From Bacteroidota bacterium (GTDB lineage Bacteria > Bacteroidota > Bacteroidia > Bacteroidales > F082), in NCBI GenBank assembly GCA_018816765.1, contig JAHIUX010000081.1:1-64000 (forward strand): a DNA stretch of 64,000 bases, read 5' to 3'. Under the pieces are notes generated by a model that was not told the origin of the DNA, did no database searches, and saw nothing but the letters and a program-made list of their open reading frames with translations. Below are positions 41,889 through 51,513 of this stretch, in pieces. The first letter of the stretch is position 1, and the number at the start of each line of letters is the position of its first letter. Position numbers and translations under genes: made by a program.

Positions 41889-43527
41889 TGTATGCGCTTT
41901 ATCACTATTGATTATGAGTTTATTCCAGAGTTGTACACCTGCAAAAACACAAGCCGATTTCATTGTTGTAAACGCAAAAGTTTACACGGTAAATAACGCC
42001 ATGGAAACCGCTGAATCATTTGCTGTGAAGGATGGCAAATTTGTAGGTGTGGGTAAAGAGCAGGATATGCTAGCTTCATTTACGGCTGAGAAAGTAATCG
42101 ACTTAGCCATGCTGCCGGTATATCCTGGATTTAATGACGGCCATTGTCACTTCTACGGATATGGAGAGAATCTGTTGCGCTATGTAGACCTTGGTGGCAC
42201 CAAAAGTTTCGAAGAGATCATTTCAAGGCTGAAGGCACATCAGGAGCAATATCCATCGGAATGGATACTTGGAAGGGGATGGGACCAGAACGATTGGGAA
42301 AACACCAGCTTTCCTGATAATGAAGCCATTGAAACGGCTTTTCCTGGTAAAATGGTCCTTCTTATCAGGATCGACGGACATGCATCGCTGGTGAGCAAGG
42401 CCTTACTCAAGGCATCGGGCATTGACCGCAACACACACATTGATGGTGGTGAAATCCTACACAATGCACAAGGTGAGCCAAGTGGTGTTTTGCTCGATAA
42501 TGCAGATATTGTCCCAAAATCCCTGATCCCAAAACTCACTGAAGAGGAAAAAATGTTGGCATTAAGCCTTGCTCAAAACAAATGCTTCAGGGCTGGTTTA
42601 AGCAGTGTTACCGATGCCGGATTGCCCTTCACAACCATCGACCTAATCGACCGTATGCAACTTACGGGAGCGCTTAAGATGAACGTAAATGCCATGTTAG
42701 AAGCAGAAGCTGCTACATTGGATCACTATCTGCATGATGGACCAATTGTTAAGGAACGACTGACTGTCAGGTCGGTGAAACTTTACGCTGATGGTGCGCT
42801 TGGTTCAAGGGGAGCTAAGTTGCTTGCACCCTATAATGATGATCAGTCACAAACAGGCTTAATGCTCTATACACAAAGCTATTATGAGCAACATTGTCAG
42901 CAAGCATATGATGCAGGATTTCAGGTTAATACGCATGCCATAGGGGATTCTGCAAACAGGCTTGTCTTGCAGGTATACGCGAAGCTTTTAAAAGGAAAAA
43001 ACGACCTCAGGTGGCGTATTGAACATGCTCAGCTCATCCAGGAGGATGATTTCATGATGTTTGGACAATACAATGTCATTCCCTCAATACAAAGCACGCA
43101 TGCCACTTCTGATATGTATTGGGCCGGTAAGCGGGTAGGTGCCGAAAGGTTGAAAGGAGCGTACGCTCAAAAGCGCTTGCTCGATCAAAATGGGTGGCTT
43201 GTCAACGGGACCGATTTTCCAATCGAACACATTGAACCAATCTATACTTTTTATGCAGCTGTGAGCCGGCAGGATTTGAGTGGCTACCCGGATGGTGGTT
43301 TTCAGATTGAGAATGCATTAAGCCGCGATGAAGCCCTGAAATCCATTACTATCTGGCCGGCCAAAGGGGCATTTGAAGAAAACAGAAAAGGGAGTATCGA
43401 AGTTGGAAAAAATGCTGATTTTGTGGTTCTTGACAAAGACATCATGGTCATTCCGCTAAGTGAAATACCTTCAGTAAAGGTAAGGCAATTGTATATTTTG
43501 GGCGAAGCAGTGATTAATCAGCAATGA
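41872..43527 (+). CDS. YtcJ-like metal-dependent amidohydrolase, lipoprotein
   Basis: About 551 residues, with a lipoprotein signal (ALSLLIMSLFQSC) and an amidohydrolase_3 TIM barrel. Metal-site motifs are DGHCHFYGYG (HxH), the DGALGSRGA region, NTHAIGD, IEHAQLI and the catalytic-Asp-containing NGTDFPIE. YtcJ-type enzymes hydrolyse N-acyl or amide compounds of varied kinds, so the substrate is unknown. The frame is open from ATG 41803, which would overlap the ATPase gene by 86 bases. GTG 41872 (or TTG 41869) gives a normal-length signal peptide and is preferred. The gene ends 9 bases before the convergent dehydrogenase. Confidence 0.82.
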   Translation: MLRIVNVCALSLLIMSLFQSCTPAKTQADFIVVNAKVYTVNNAMETAESFAVKDGKFVGVGKEQDMLASFTAEKVIDLAMLPVYPGFNDGHCHFYGYGENLLRYVDLGGTKSFEEIISRLKAHQEQYPSEWILGRGWDQNDWENTSFPDNEAIETAFPGKMVLLIRIDGHASLVSKALLKASGIDRNTHIDGGEILHNAQGEPSGVLLDNADIVPKSLIPKLTEEEKMLALSLAQNKCFRAGLSSVTDAGLPFTTIDLIDRMQLTGALKMNVNAMLEAEAATLDHYLHDGPIVKERLTVRSVKLYADGALGSRGAKLLAPYNDDQSQTGLMLYTQSYYEQHCQQAYDAGFQVNTHAIGDSANRLVLQVYAKLLKGKNDLRWRIEHAQLIQEDDFMMFGQYNVIPSIQSTHATSDMYWAGKRVGAERLKGAYAQKRLLDQNGWLVNGTDFPIEHIEPIYTFYAAVSRQDLSGYPDGGFQIENALSRDEALKSITIWPAKGAFEENRKGSIEVGKNADFVVLDKDIMVIPLSEIPSVKVRQLYILGEAVINQQ

Positions 43528-43536
43528 TGTTACCAG

Positions 43537-46473
43537 CTAGGCCAATGCATTAAACAATATTTCTACCGGATGCAAGGCCTTTTTTCCGGTACCGTCCTTT
43601 ATCTGGTGCCTGCACGACGTGCCCGATGCAGCGAAAATTGTACCAGCTTCGGCATTTCTCACTGCCGGGAATAACACCAGCTCACCGACTTTCATCGATA
43701 TACTGTAATGTTCCTTCTCGTAGCCGAAAGAGCCTGCCATGCCACAGCATCCTGAGGGAATTTCCGACACCGAATAAGCCGTAGGAATCGACATCATTTT
43801 CAATGCATGCGAAGTTGATGCAATTGACTTTTGCTGGCAATGCCCATGGTAACTGATTACCTTTTTTTCGGCAGTAAACTGCTCACTGCGAATATTTCCG
43901 GCTTCAAACTCCCTGCAGATGAATTCTTCAATAGTAAAGGTGTTTTCAGCCAAGGCCCGGGCATCAGCACGCAAAGCTGCATCGACCAGTTCGGGATACT
44001 CATCCCTGAAACTGAGAATGGCTGATGGTTCGATACCAAGCAATGGTTGCCGGTTGTTGACCTGTGAACGCAACATCCTGACATTTCTGTTTGCAATATC
44101 CCTGGCCTTTCGCAACAAGCCTTTGCTTAAAAATGTGCGTCCACTTTCGAGGTGTGTGGGAATGGTAACTTCGTATCCAAGTTTCTGCAACAATAGAATT
44201 GCTTTGATGCCTGTTTCGGTATCGTTGAAGCGTGTAAATTCATCATTGAACATCAATACTTTACCCATGGATCGTGCTGACATATTGCTTTTCGCCTGAT
44301 GAGCAAACCATTTGTCAAGTGTTGTCCTGTAAAGGGTAGGCATGCTCCTGCTGGGCTCAAACCCGATCACCTTCATCAGCAATGGACTGATTAGCTTGTT
44401 TGTGAGCACAAAATTTGTGATCGCCGGCGCCAAACTCCCGAAGTGATTGATGGAGGATATATATGCGATTAACCTTGTCCGCATCGGGATGCCATTATCG
44501 TCGTAATAATGCTGTAAAAACTCGGCTTTTAGTTTTGCCACATCCACACTGCTCGGGCATTCTGATTTACAGGCTTTGCATGAAAGACAAAGGTCCATAA
44601 TTTCATAAATCTCGCTGTGATTGAACGGATTATTCCTGGTGGAGTTGGTCAGGAATTCGCGCAGGATATTTGCCCGGGCACGGGTAGTATGTTGCTCGCT
44701 ACGGGTAGCCATATAGGACGGACACATGGTTCCTCCACTGATTTCCGTCTTACGGCAATCTGCTGAACCATTGCATTTCTCCGCTGCCCTTAAAATCCCC
44801 TGATCTTTTGAAAAGTCGAAGATCGTTTCAATATCACGCAACTGTTGCCCGGGAGAATAGCGCAGCGAGGTGTTCATTTTTGGTGTATCAACAATTTTGT
44901 TTGGATTGAAAATCCCTTCCGGATCCCAGCATTGTTTAATGGCTTTCAATAAGTTGTAGTTGTGCTCACCGATCATTAATGGGATAAACTCACCCCTGAG
45001 TCTGCCATCGCCGTGTTCACCGCTGAGTGAGCCTTTGTATTTCTTCACAAGCAATGCCGTTTCACGGGCGATGGTGTAAAACAACTCCACATCGGCTGGG
45101 TCTTTCAGGTTCAAGATGGGACGCAGATGCAGTTCGCCAGTGGCAATATGGGCGTAATACACACAGGATTTTCCATATCGGGCCAACATCTGATCGAACT
45201 CACTGATGTAGGCAGGAAGCACCTTCGGGCTAACCGCGGTGTCTTCAATAACGGGGACAGGCTTCGCGTCTCCGGGCATATTGTTCAAAACACCCAGCCC
45301 GGCTTTCCTGAGCTCCCAGACCTTATTCATATCCGGGCCTTTCACCATGGGAAAATGTGTACCAAAACCGGCTTTTCGCATGGCCAGCTCAAGTTCCAGG
45401 ATTTTGCGATCAACCAGTGCTGTGTTTTCCTCAGCAAATTCCACAATCAGAATCGCTCCGGGATCGCCTTGCACAAAGAACCTGTTCTTGCGCTGTTCGA
45501 TATTCTCTTTGGTCAGGTCCATCACGGTTTTATCCATCAGCTCGACCGAGACGGGCTTGAACTCAAGGGCAAGCAGGTTGGCTTCAAACGATTGCGTAAT
45601 GGTGTCGAAATGAATGCAAACCAAGGCTTTTGCTTTGGGTGGCAGCGGTACAAGGTTCAGCTTGATTTCTGTGGTGAAGGCAAGTGTACCTTCGGAACCT
45701 GCGAGCAAGCTGCAAAAATTAAACGGTTTTCCATCTGGGGTGAATGGAGCCGTAGCAAGCAACAGGTCAATGGCATAGCCTGTATTTCTGCGTTCGAGTT
45801 CCGGATCGGGATATTCTTTTATTATTTGTTCCCGGTTCAAAGGATCTTTAAGCAATGTGCTGATGTTCCGGTAGATGGCACCTTCAAGCCCATCAGCCAT
45901 GCATTTGGCTTCAAAGACTTCGTTGGTAAGGGCCCCAAAAACCACTTCTGATCCGTCGCTCAGCAAGGCCTTCACTTCAAGTGTATGATCCCTGGTGCTT
46001 CCATAAATGAGCGAATGCGCGCCGCAGGCGTTGTTTCCCAGCATGCCGCCCAGCATACATCTGTTTGCTGTGGATGTTTCCGGTCCAAAAAACAGCCCAT
46101 GTGGTGCAAGAAACTTGTTGAGTTCATTCAAAATGACACCCGGCTGCACCCTGACCCAATGTTCTTCGGTGTTGAGCTCAATAATCCGGTGCATATAGCG
46201 TGAAATATCGACAACAATTCCATTGCCAACGACCTGACCTGCAAGGGAGGTGCCTGCTGCCCTAGGAATCAACGCGCATTTCGCCGAGCGGGCAGCCTGA
46301 ATCAGCAAACGGATGTCGTCATCATTCTTCGGGAAAGCCACTGCCAGCGGCTTTTCGCGATAGGCGGATGCGTCGGTGGCATAAATCAGGCGGGTGGCAT
46401 CATCGATCTTGATTTCACCCGAAAATCTTGACTTCAGCTGTTCAAGTTCATTGTAAATTAAAGAAGTACGCAT
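43537..46473 (-). CDS. FAD-linked dehydrogenase with Fe-S domain (YdiJ/D-2-hydroxyacid dehydrogenase type)
   Basis: A 978-residue fusion. An N-terminal FAD-binding domain (PRAAGTSLAGQVVGNGIVVD, then MLGGMLGNNACGAHS) is followed by an FAD-oxidase C-terminal domain with SGEHGDGRLRGEF. A ferredoxin-like segment follows with two cysteine clusters (CNGSADCRKTE then CP; CLSCKACKSECP), and then CCG-type redox motifs, including CHGHCQQK-like YHGHCQ and GCCGMAGSFGYEKEHY. The architecture matches YdiJ/GlpC-fused D-lactate or D-2-hydroxyglutarate dehydrogenases. Because the co-oriented upstream gene is a DUF1338 protein, D-2-hydroxyglutarate is a reasonable predicted substrate. It is third in the lplA operon, 66 bases after its neighbour. 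Confidence 0.85.
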   Translation of the reverse strand: MRTSLIYNELEQLKSRFSGEIKIDDATRLIYATDASAYREKPLAVAFPKNDDDIRLLIQAARSAKCALIPRAAGTSLAGQVVGNGIVVDISRYMHRIIELNTEEHWVRVQPGVILNELNKFLAPHGLFFGPETSTANRCMLGGMLGNNACGAHSLIYGSTRDHTLEVKALLSDGSEVVFGALTNEVFEAKCMADGLEGAIYRNISTLLKDPLNREQIIKEYPDPELERRNTGYAIDLLLATAPFTPDGKPFNFCSLLAGSEGTLAFTTEIKLNLVPLPPKAKALVCIHFDTITQSFEANLLALEFKPVSVELMDKTVMDLTKENIEQRKNRFFVQGDPGAILIVEFAEENTALVDRKILELELAMRKAGFGTHFPMVKGPDMNKVWELRKAGLGVLNNMPGDAKPVPVIEDTAVSPKVLPAYISEFDQMLARYGKSCVYYAHIATGELHLRPILNLKDPADVELFYTIARETALLVKKYKGSLSGEHGDGRLRGEFIPLMIGEHNYNLLKAIKQCWDPEGIFNPNKIVDTPKMNTSLRYSPGQQLRDIETIFDFSKDQGILRAAEKCNGSADCRKTEISGGTMCPSYMATRSEQHTTRARANILREFLTNSTRNNPFNHSEIYEIMDLCLSCKACKSECPSSVDVAKLKAEFLQHYYDDNGIPMRTRLIAYISSINHFGSLAPAITNFVLTNKLISPLLMKVIGFEPSRSMPTLYRTTLDKWFAHQAKSNMSARSMGKVLMFNDEFTRFNDTETGIKAILLLQKLGYEVTIPTHLESGRTFLSKGLLRKARDIANRNVRMLRSQVNNRQPLLGIEPSAILSFRDEYPELVDAALRADARALAENTFTIEEFICREFEAGNIRSEQFTAEKKVISYHGHCQQKSIASTSHALKMMSIPTAYSVSEIPSGCCGMAGSFGYEKEHYSISMKVGELVLFPAVRNAEAGTIFAASGTSCRHQIKDGTGKKALHPVEILFNALA

Positions 46474-46539
46474 GGCATTGAAAGGCTTGGTTCACAACGT
46501 AATCAGTTGTTTTTATTGAATTTAAGGTCAATATCCCGC

Positions 46540-47334
46540 TTATTTCACCTTGTCGGTGCTTTCAAAGATCTTATCAGCCGATTTGGCAATAAATCCTGAA
46601 TACAGCTTGCCATCCTGGTCTGGATAACGGCGGGCAAATTCATAATAACAACCGGGAATTTCCATGACGCCTTCCGTAAAACCGATCTTTATCATTTCGG
46701 ATCGCGTGCTCGACTGCTCAAGCAATTCGGCTGGTGTACCCTTGATCTCTCCGCCGGAATCATTGATCACAAAGCCATTATCTTTAAGTAATTGATTGAC
46801 TTTTTGTACTGTATCCAGCGTCTTGAGGCCGTTTACACTAACAGTAAAATGGTTGGCCCTGAATCCATTCACGTAGAGCCATGCTGCATATTCCGACTCC
46901 TGACGCAGCTTTTCGTAGGTTTCATACGATGGAGTTCCCCAAACGTTGCCGCTATAGATTAACTCATCAGAAGCCAGCAAGGAAGCAGGAATCTTTTCAA
47001 TGAGCGATTGTACGGTTTGCTGTAAAAACGGGCTGAAATCAGCAGTAATCAGCTGTGAAATAAACACCCTGGGGCCGCCTTCGCACTCAAAATGCTTGGC
47101 ATATAGGTGCTTCTGTTCAAAATGGTAATCGCCTTTGTACTGATATCCAGCGGCTAAAAAGGATTTGGCCAGCACTTCGATGTTGATACGTGCATCGTCG
47201 AAGGTTCTGAAGGCGATATGGTCGTTGGTGACAACTTCGCCTGCTTTGACAAATAGGTCATGTATGGCCTGAACGGATGGGTTCTGTGTGGTGTAATCGT
47301 TCCAGAGTCTGTCGAATATGGGCTGTGCTTTCAT
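46540..47334 (-). CDS. DUF1338 / 2-oxoadipate dioxygenase-decarboxylase (HglS-like)
   Basis: A 264-residue member of the DUF1338 family. Candidate metal ligands typical of the family are visible: His in NDHIAFRTFDD (near 38), His in FRANHFTVSVNG (near 160) and Glu in GCYYEFARRYPD (near 240). A characterised relative, HglS of Pseudomonas putida, converts 2-oxoadipate to D-2-hydroxyglutarate in lysine catabolism using iron and O2. Whether this protein does the same is inferred, helped by the downstream D-2-hydroxyacid dehydrogenase. It lies 9 bases after lplA. Confidence 0.8.
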   Translation of the reverse strand: MKAQPIFDRLWNDYTTQNPSVQAIHDLFVKAGEVVTNDHIAFRTFDDARINIEVLAKSFLAAGYQYKGDYHFEQKHLYAKHFECEGGPRVFISQLITADFSPFLQQTVQSLIEKIPASLLASDELIYSGNVWGTPSYETYEKLRQESEYAAWLYVNGFRANHFTVSVNGLKTLDTVQKVNQLLKDNGFVINDSGGEIKGTPAELLEQSSTRSEMIKIGFTEGVMEIPGCYYEFARRYPDQDGKLYSGFIAKSADKIFESTDKVK

Positions 47335-47343
47335 GCGTTATGA

Positions 47344-48324
47344 TTAAATGAGTTGATGTAGGATTTTCTCTAATCCCTTTAAAAGGGCAGGATCGATAGA
47401 TGCAAAATTCTCAATTTTTCTGCTTGCAGGACCCGGGTAATGTGGTGAATCTTTCAGGAGTTTTATCAACAAACTGGCCAAGTGTGCGTTGTGCAAACCT
47501 TCAACCTCACATTTTGCAACAATGCCTTTGTGTACCGAGAGTGAAATCCGGAAAACACCATAGTCAGACTCGATGTTTTTAGTCAGCATATAGTCTGGAG
47601 AGTACCCGAAGTTCCAATCCCAGGTTTTGTATTTTTCATTGGCCAAAGCATTGATTTTCTCACGTTCTTCAACAGTAAATTGCGCGCTTTGTTCATGCTG
47701 AAAATGGCGCTGAATGTGTTTTTTCAGTCTTTCTGTGAAAATAGGCATGGATAAAGGACGGGCGAGGTGTGAACTGATGTTTGTAACCTTTGCTTTTACA
47801 GAAGGAATGGCCTTGGAATCAAAATCCTGCATCGATGGCTGAATGATGTTCTCCAGCAAATTGAGGTCAGTGTCAAACAACAACGTGCCATGATGGATTG
47901 TCCGGTTTTTAAACACATGGGCTGCATTGCCCGATACCTTCAGGCCATCAACAGTGATATTGCTTTTTCCGCTGATCTGAGCAGGAATACCCAGCGATTG
48001 CAGATACGTAATTACCGGAAGGGTGTATTTTTTGAAATCAACCTGATTGCCACCAGCCTGGCAATTCGTTACAAAGGTGTAGTTCAGGTTATTTAGGTCA
48101 TGAAAAACAGTTCCCCCTCCGGTAATCCTTCTGATGACAGGAATATTATTTTCTGCAATAAATTGTGCGTTTATTTCGCCTAGGGCATTCTGGTGTTTGC
48201 CAATGACTACGCATGCAGTGTTCTGCCAGAGCATAAAGATATCTTCGCTGCGGTTTTTTAACACATATTCTTCCGCGGCCAGGTTAAGCCATGGATCCAG
48301 GCTATCCTTGTTAATGAAAATCAT
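47344..48324 (-). CDS. lplA: Lipoate-protein ligase A
   Basis: Attaches free lipoate to the E2 and H proteins of 2-oxoacid dehydrogenases and glycine cleavage. The 326-residue product has the family motifs DPWLNLAAEEYVL, WQNTACVVIGKHQNALGEIN, the lipoyl-AMP loop RRITGGGTVFHD, the catalytic Lys region KVSGNAAHVFKNR, HHGTLLF, and the C-terminal accessory domain. Length is typical. ATG 48324 is preferred; an upstream codon at 48360 falls in the promoter box. It heads an operon with the DUF1338 and dehydrogenase genes, which ties lipoylated 2-oxoglutarate dehydrogenase to the predicted 2-oxoglutarate-producing steps. Confidence 0.93.
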   Translation of the reverse strand: MIFINKDSLDPWLNLAAEEYVLKNRSEDIFMLWQNTACVVIGKHQNALGEINAQFIAENNIPVIRRITGGGTVFHDLNNLNYTFVTNCQAGGNQVDFKKYTLPVITYLQSLGIPAQISGKSNITVDGLKVSGNAAHVFKNRTIHHGTLLFDTDLNLLENIIQPSMQDFDSKAIPSVKAKVTNISSHLARPLSMPIFTERLKKHIQRHFQHEQSAQFTVEEREKINALANEKYKTWDWNFGYSPDYMLTKNIESDYGVFRISLSVHKGIVAKCEVEGLHNAHLASLLIKLLKDSPHYPGPASRKIENFASIDPALLKGLEKILHQLI

Positions 48325-48357
48325 GAGGGATTTAACAGAAAATGTGACAATTAGGTG

Positions 48358-48365
48358 CAAACTTA
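48358..48365 (-). promoter_or_regulatory. Putative -7 promoter box of the lplA operon
   Basis: The minus strand reads TAAGTTTG, an exact TAnnTTTG match 33 bases upstream of ATG 48324. It is divergent from the typA box 33 bases away. Confidence 0.5.
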
Positions 48366-48398
48366 CGAATTAATCGGCTAAAATCCATTAATAAGCAC

Positions 48399-48406
48399 TA
48401 ATTTTG
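48399..48406 (+). promoter_or_regulatory. Putative -7 promoter box of typA
   Basis: TAATTTTG matches TAnnTTTG exactly, 32 bases before ATG 48439. No clear -33 TTTG was found. Confidence 0.5.
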
Positions 48407-48438
48407 CGCAACTTTTTAAACAGTTATTCCAATTTATC

Positions 48439-50247
48439 ATGCACAATATCAGAAATATAGCTATAATTGCTCACGTTGACCACGGCAAAACAACCCTTGT
48501 TGATCGCATTCTGTTTCAGGTTAAGCTCTTCAGAGATAACCAGGAAATGGGTGAATTGATCCTCGACAACAACGACCTGGAGCGGGAGCGAGGCATCACC
48601 ATCCTGGCAAAGAACGTTTCTGTGAAATACAAGGATGTTAAGATTAACATCATCGACACTCCCGGTCACGCCGATTTCGGCGGGGAAGTTGAACGTGTGC
48701 TCAATATGGCAGATGGTGTGTTGTTGCTGGTTGATGCTTTCGAAGGCCCGATGCCACAAACGCGCTTTGTGTTGCAAAAAGCAGTTGAACTCGGACTTAA
48801 ACCAATTGTGGTTGTAAACAAAGTCGACAAGCCAAACTGCCGGCCCGACGAAGTGCAGGAAGCTGTTTTCGACCTGATGTTCAACCTGGGTGCTTCTGAC
48901 GAACAGCTTGACTTTCCAACAGTGTTTGGTTCTTCAAAAAACGGTTGGATGTCAGACCATTGGGAAAATGAGACCTCTGATGTGTCATACCTGCTCGACA
49001 CCATTATCCAACATATCCCACAGGCCAAATACGAAGAAGGAACTCCACAGCTGCAGATCACCTCGCTCGATTATAGCTCTTATGTAGGCCGCATCGCTGT
49101 TGGCCGTTTGTCGCGCGGTTGGTTGCAGGTTGGTATGCCGGTTGCGCTGGTAAAACGGGATGGCAGCATTACTAAATCAACCATTAAGGAACTTTATACA
49201 TTCGAAGGCCTTGGAAAAGAGCGGATTAAAACGCCTGTTTATGCAGGCGATATCATCGCATTGATGGGAATTGAGGACTTCGAAATCGGCGATACAGTGG
49301 CTGATTTCGAAAAACCTGAAGGCTTGCCACCGATCAGGATTGACGAACCCACCATGAGCATGTTGTTTACCATCAACAACTCACCTTTTTATGGGAAGGA
49401 AGGAAAGTTTGTTACCTCAAGGCACCTGCGCGACAGGTTATACAAAGAGACCGAAAAGAACCTGGCGTTACGTGTTGAAGACACTGAATCGCCTGATGCC
49501 ATGCTCGTGTTTGGCAGGGGAATTCTGCATTTGTCAATCCTTGTAGAAACAATGCGTCGCGAAGGCTATGAATTCCAGCTGGGACAGCCAAAGGTAATTA
49601 TCAAAACCATTGACGGTATAAAGCATGAACCGGTTGAAAGCCTTACTGTACAAGTTCCGGAAGAGTTTGCAGGAAAGGTGATTGAACAGGTAACCATGCG
49701 CAAGGGTGAGCTGACCGAAATGAATCCGCACGGCGACAGGATGCACCTGGAGTTTCTGATTCCATCGAGGGGTATCATTGGCTTAAGGAACAATATCCTT
49801 ACAGCCACTGAAGGCGAAGCCATTATGGGTCACCGCTTTAAACGCTTTGAACCCTGGAAAGGGGAGATCAATGCACGAAACAACGGGGCGCTGATTTCAC
49901 TTGAAACTGGTACTGCTATTCCTTTTTCCATTTTCAAATTGCAGGACAGGGGCCGGTTCTTCATTTATCCCAATGAGGATGTGTATATGGGACAGGTCAT
50001 TGGTGAGAATAATCGCTCCATCGACCTGGTAATCAATGTGAACAAGACTAAAAAGCTCACCAATATGCGCGCATCGGGTTCTGATGAGAAGGTCATGATT
50101 GTTCCGGCCATCAGGTTTTCACTCGAAGAATATATGGAATATATCAGGGAAGATGAGTTTCTTGAGGTGACACCCCGTTCATTGCGGTTAAGGAAAATTA
50201 TGCTGGATGAAATTGAACGCAAGCGCGCCAGCAAAGCAAAAGAGTAA
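48439..50247 (+). CDS. typA: GTP-binding translational protein TypA/BipA
   Basis: A ribosome-associated GTPase of 602 residues. G domain: [17 protein letters not shown] (G1), RERGITI (G2), [14 protein letters not shown] (G3), [15 protein letters not shown] (G4). EF-G-like domains II, III and V follow, and a TypA-specific C-terminus ends [14 protein letters not shown]-like [19 protein letters not shown]. Length is typical for the family. It functions in ribosome assembly and translation under stress. The downstream lipoprotein gene begins 2 bases after its stop. Confidence 0.97.
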   Translation: MHNIRNIAIIAHVDHGKTTLVDRILFQVKLFRDNQEMGELILDNNDLERERGITILAKNVSVKYKDVKINIIDTPGHADFGGEVERVLNMADGVLLLVDAFEGPMPQTRFVLQKAVELGLKPIVVVNKVDKPNCRPDEVQEAVFDLMFNLGASDEQLDFPTVFGSSKNGWMSDHWENETSDVSYLLDTIIQHIPQAKYEEGTPQLQITSLDYSSYVGRIAVGRLSRGWLQVGMPVALVKRDGSITKSTIKELYTFEGLGKERIKTPVYAGDIIALMGIEDFEIGDTVADFEKPEGLPPIRIDEPTMSMLFTINNSPFYGKEGKFVTSRHLRDRLYKETEKNLALRVEDTESPDAMLVFGRGILHLSILVETMRREGYEFQLGQPKVIIKTIDGIKHEPVESLTVQVPEEFAGKVIEQVTMRKGELTEMNPHGDRMHLEFLIPSRGIIGLRNNILTATEGEAIMGHRFKRFEPWKGEINARNNGALISLETGTAIPFSIFKLQDRGRFFIYPNEDVYMGQVIGENNRSIDLVINVNKTKKLTNMRASGSDEKVMIVPAIRFSLEEYMEYIREDEFLEVTPRSLRLRKIMLDEIERKRASKAKE

Positions 50248-50249
50248 GC

Positions 50250-50831
50250 ATGAAAAAGTGGGTGATTTTGGTATTCGTGGCAATGTTGTCACTGAGTGCA
50301 TGTGATGTGTTGCAACAGGCTTCTGAACTTCAACGATTAAGCCTCTGCGAATTCGAGCTGAGTGGAATTCATCAACTGAGGTTAGCCGGCATTGCGTTAA
50401 ATAATGGCAGCACCCGCTCAGGAATTCCTGTGGGTGAATCAATTACCCTTGCTGGTGCAGTGTTTAACCACAGCCTTCCGCTCGATTTTGACCTGATGGT
50501 GAAAGTGAATAATCCAAACCAGGGAAAAGCGTCCTTAAACCGCATGGATTATATTCTCAGCATCGATGGCAAAGAGGTATTAAGTGGAAACTTTCAGGAA
50601 AAATTCATGATTAACGGCGGGTCATCGGCAATGATGAAAATTCCAGTAGAAATGGACTTGTTTAAGGTTCTGCAAAATGAAAGTGGTGATGCCCTTGTGA
50701 ATCTTGCGTTTAACCTTGTTTCGGGGAGTGGGCAACCAACAGAAATTTTGCTCAAGGTTAAACCCTATATTCAGGTAGGCTCATCGCAACTACCTTATCC
50801 CACCTACATCAACTTGCGTAGGAACCTTTAG
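50250..50831 (+). CDS. LEA-type-2-like lipoprotein
   Basis: A 193-residue predicted lipoprotein with the lipobox LSLSAC. The rest resembles an LEA-2 (water-stress/WHy) beta-sandwich: NPNQGKASLNRMDYILSIDGKEVLSGNF followed by IPVEMDL. Similar proteins occur across Bacteroidota with no assigned function. Two extra cysteines follow the lipobox near residue 33 (LSLCEFEL). The stop codon shares bases with that of the convergent MORN-like gene (TTAG at 50828-50831). Confidence 0.72.
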   Translation: MKKWVILVFVAMLSLSACDVLQQASELQRLSLCEFELSGIHQLRLAGIALNNGSTRSGIPVGESITLAGAVFNHSLPLDFDLMVKVNNPNQGKASLNRMDYILSIDGKEVLSGNFQEKFMINGGSSAMMKIPVEMDLFKVLQNESGDALVNLAFNLVSGSGQPTEILLKVKPYIQVGSSQLPYPTYINLRRNL

Positions 50832-51496
50832 TTTTTATTCGTAATTTCCTCTTTAACAAGCACTCCGGCGCTGTAGTACAGTGTTTTTTCCAGCTTTCCT
50901 TCTGGTGTGTAATACTCTTCGGCGCCTTCACGGAGATTGTTTACATAACGAATGACCCGGCTGACATTGCCATTTGAATACCAGGCTTTTTGGATTCCAG
51001 TACCCAGCTGATAATCTGCTTTTCCGATGATTTGTCCCTCCACATTATAAAACAGCCAACTGCCATCCATCATGCCTTGTCGATAAAAACCACTTATCAT
51101 GGTTTCACCGTGTGGATAAAAACGGTTAAACGGACCTTCGATGGTGTCGTTACGATAAAACTCGACCACTGACTTGTAGCCTTCTTTGTCATAGAGAATT
51201 GAAATGCTGTCTTTCAGGTTGTTGCTGTACCAGATTTCTGATTGCAGCTTACCGTTTTCGTACCACCTGAGCGATTTGCCTTCGAGCTTATTCGCCTCAT
51301 AATTGACTTCCTGTTGTTTTTGTCCGTTTTCGTAATACCAGTTAGCCGGACCGTTGAGGATGCTGTCGCCTTGGTAGGATAGCATTGATTTCAACTGCCC
51401 GTTTTCCCAATAGGTTTTCCTGGAGCTGGTTTTGTTGCAGGCTGTCAGGACGAACAGCATAAGCGCCCAAAACAACGGGGAAAATATTTTTTTCAT
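50828..51496 (-). CDS. MORN-like repeat lipoprotein (YwqK-type repeats)
   Basis: A 222-residue predicted lipoprotein (lipobox FVLTAC) made of about seven repeats of the form WYENGQ-x-[KQ]-x-E, each about 22-24 residues: TYWENGQLKSML, WYYENGQKQQEV, RWYENGKLQSEI, and later FYRNDTIEG, FYRQGMMDG, WYSNGNVSRVI and YYTPEGKLEKTL. These are the repeats of the YwqK/MORN-2 family, often misnamed antitoxin components. ATG 51496 is chosen so that the signal peptide is first. It lies 18 bases after the LysM-fusion gene and probably shares its transcript with guaA. Confidence 0.8.
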   Translation of the reverse strand: MKKIFSPLFWALMLFVLTACNKTSSRKTYWENGQLKSMLSYQGDSILNGPANWYYENGQKQQEVNYEANKLEGKSLRWYENGKLQSEIWYSNNLKDSISILYDKEGYKSVVEFYRNDTIEGPFNRFYPHGETMISGFYRQGMMDGSWLFYNVEGQIIGKADYQLGTGIQKAWYSNGNVSRVIRYVNNLREGAEEYYTPEGKLEKTLYYSAGVLVKEEITNKN

Positions 51497-51513
51497 GGGA
51501 AAAATGGTCATTC

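Noticed and set aside
45127-45951. A 274-codon open frame on the plus strand opposite the FAD/Fe-S dehydrogenase gene
   Set aside because: It lies wholly antisense to a well-conserved gene, has no promoter or recognisable protein features, and its composition reflects the complementary strand.
50828-51496. Calling the MORN-like repeat protein a toxin-antitoxin component
   Set aside because: YwqK-type repeats are often labelled this way, but the protein has a lipoprotein signal and no toxin partner beside it, so a toxin-antitoxin role is not supported.
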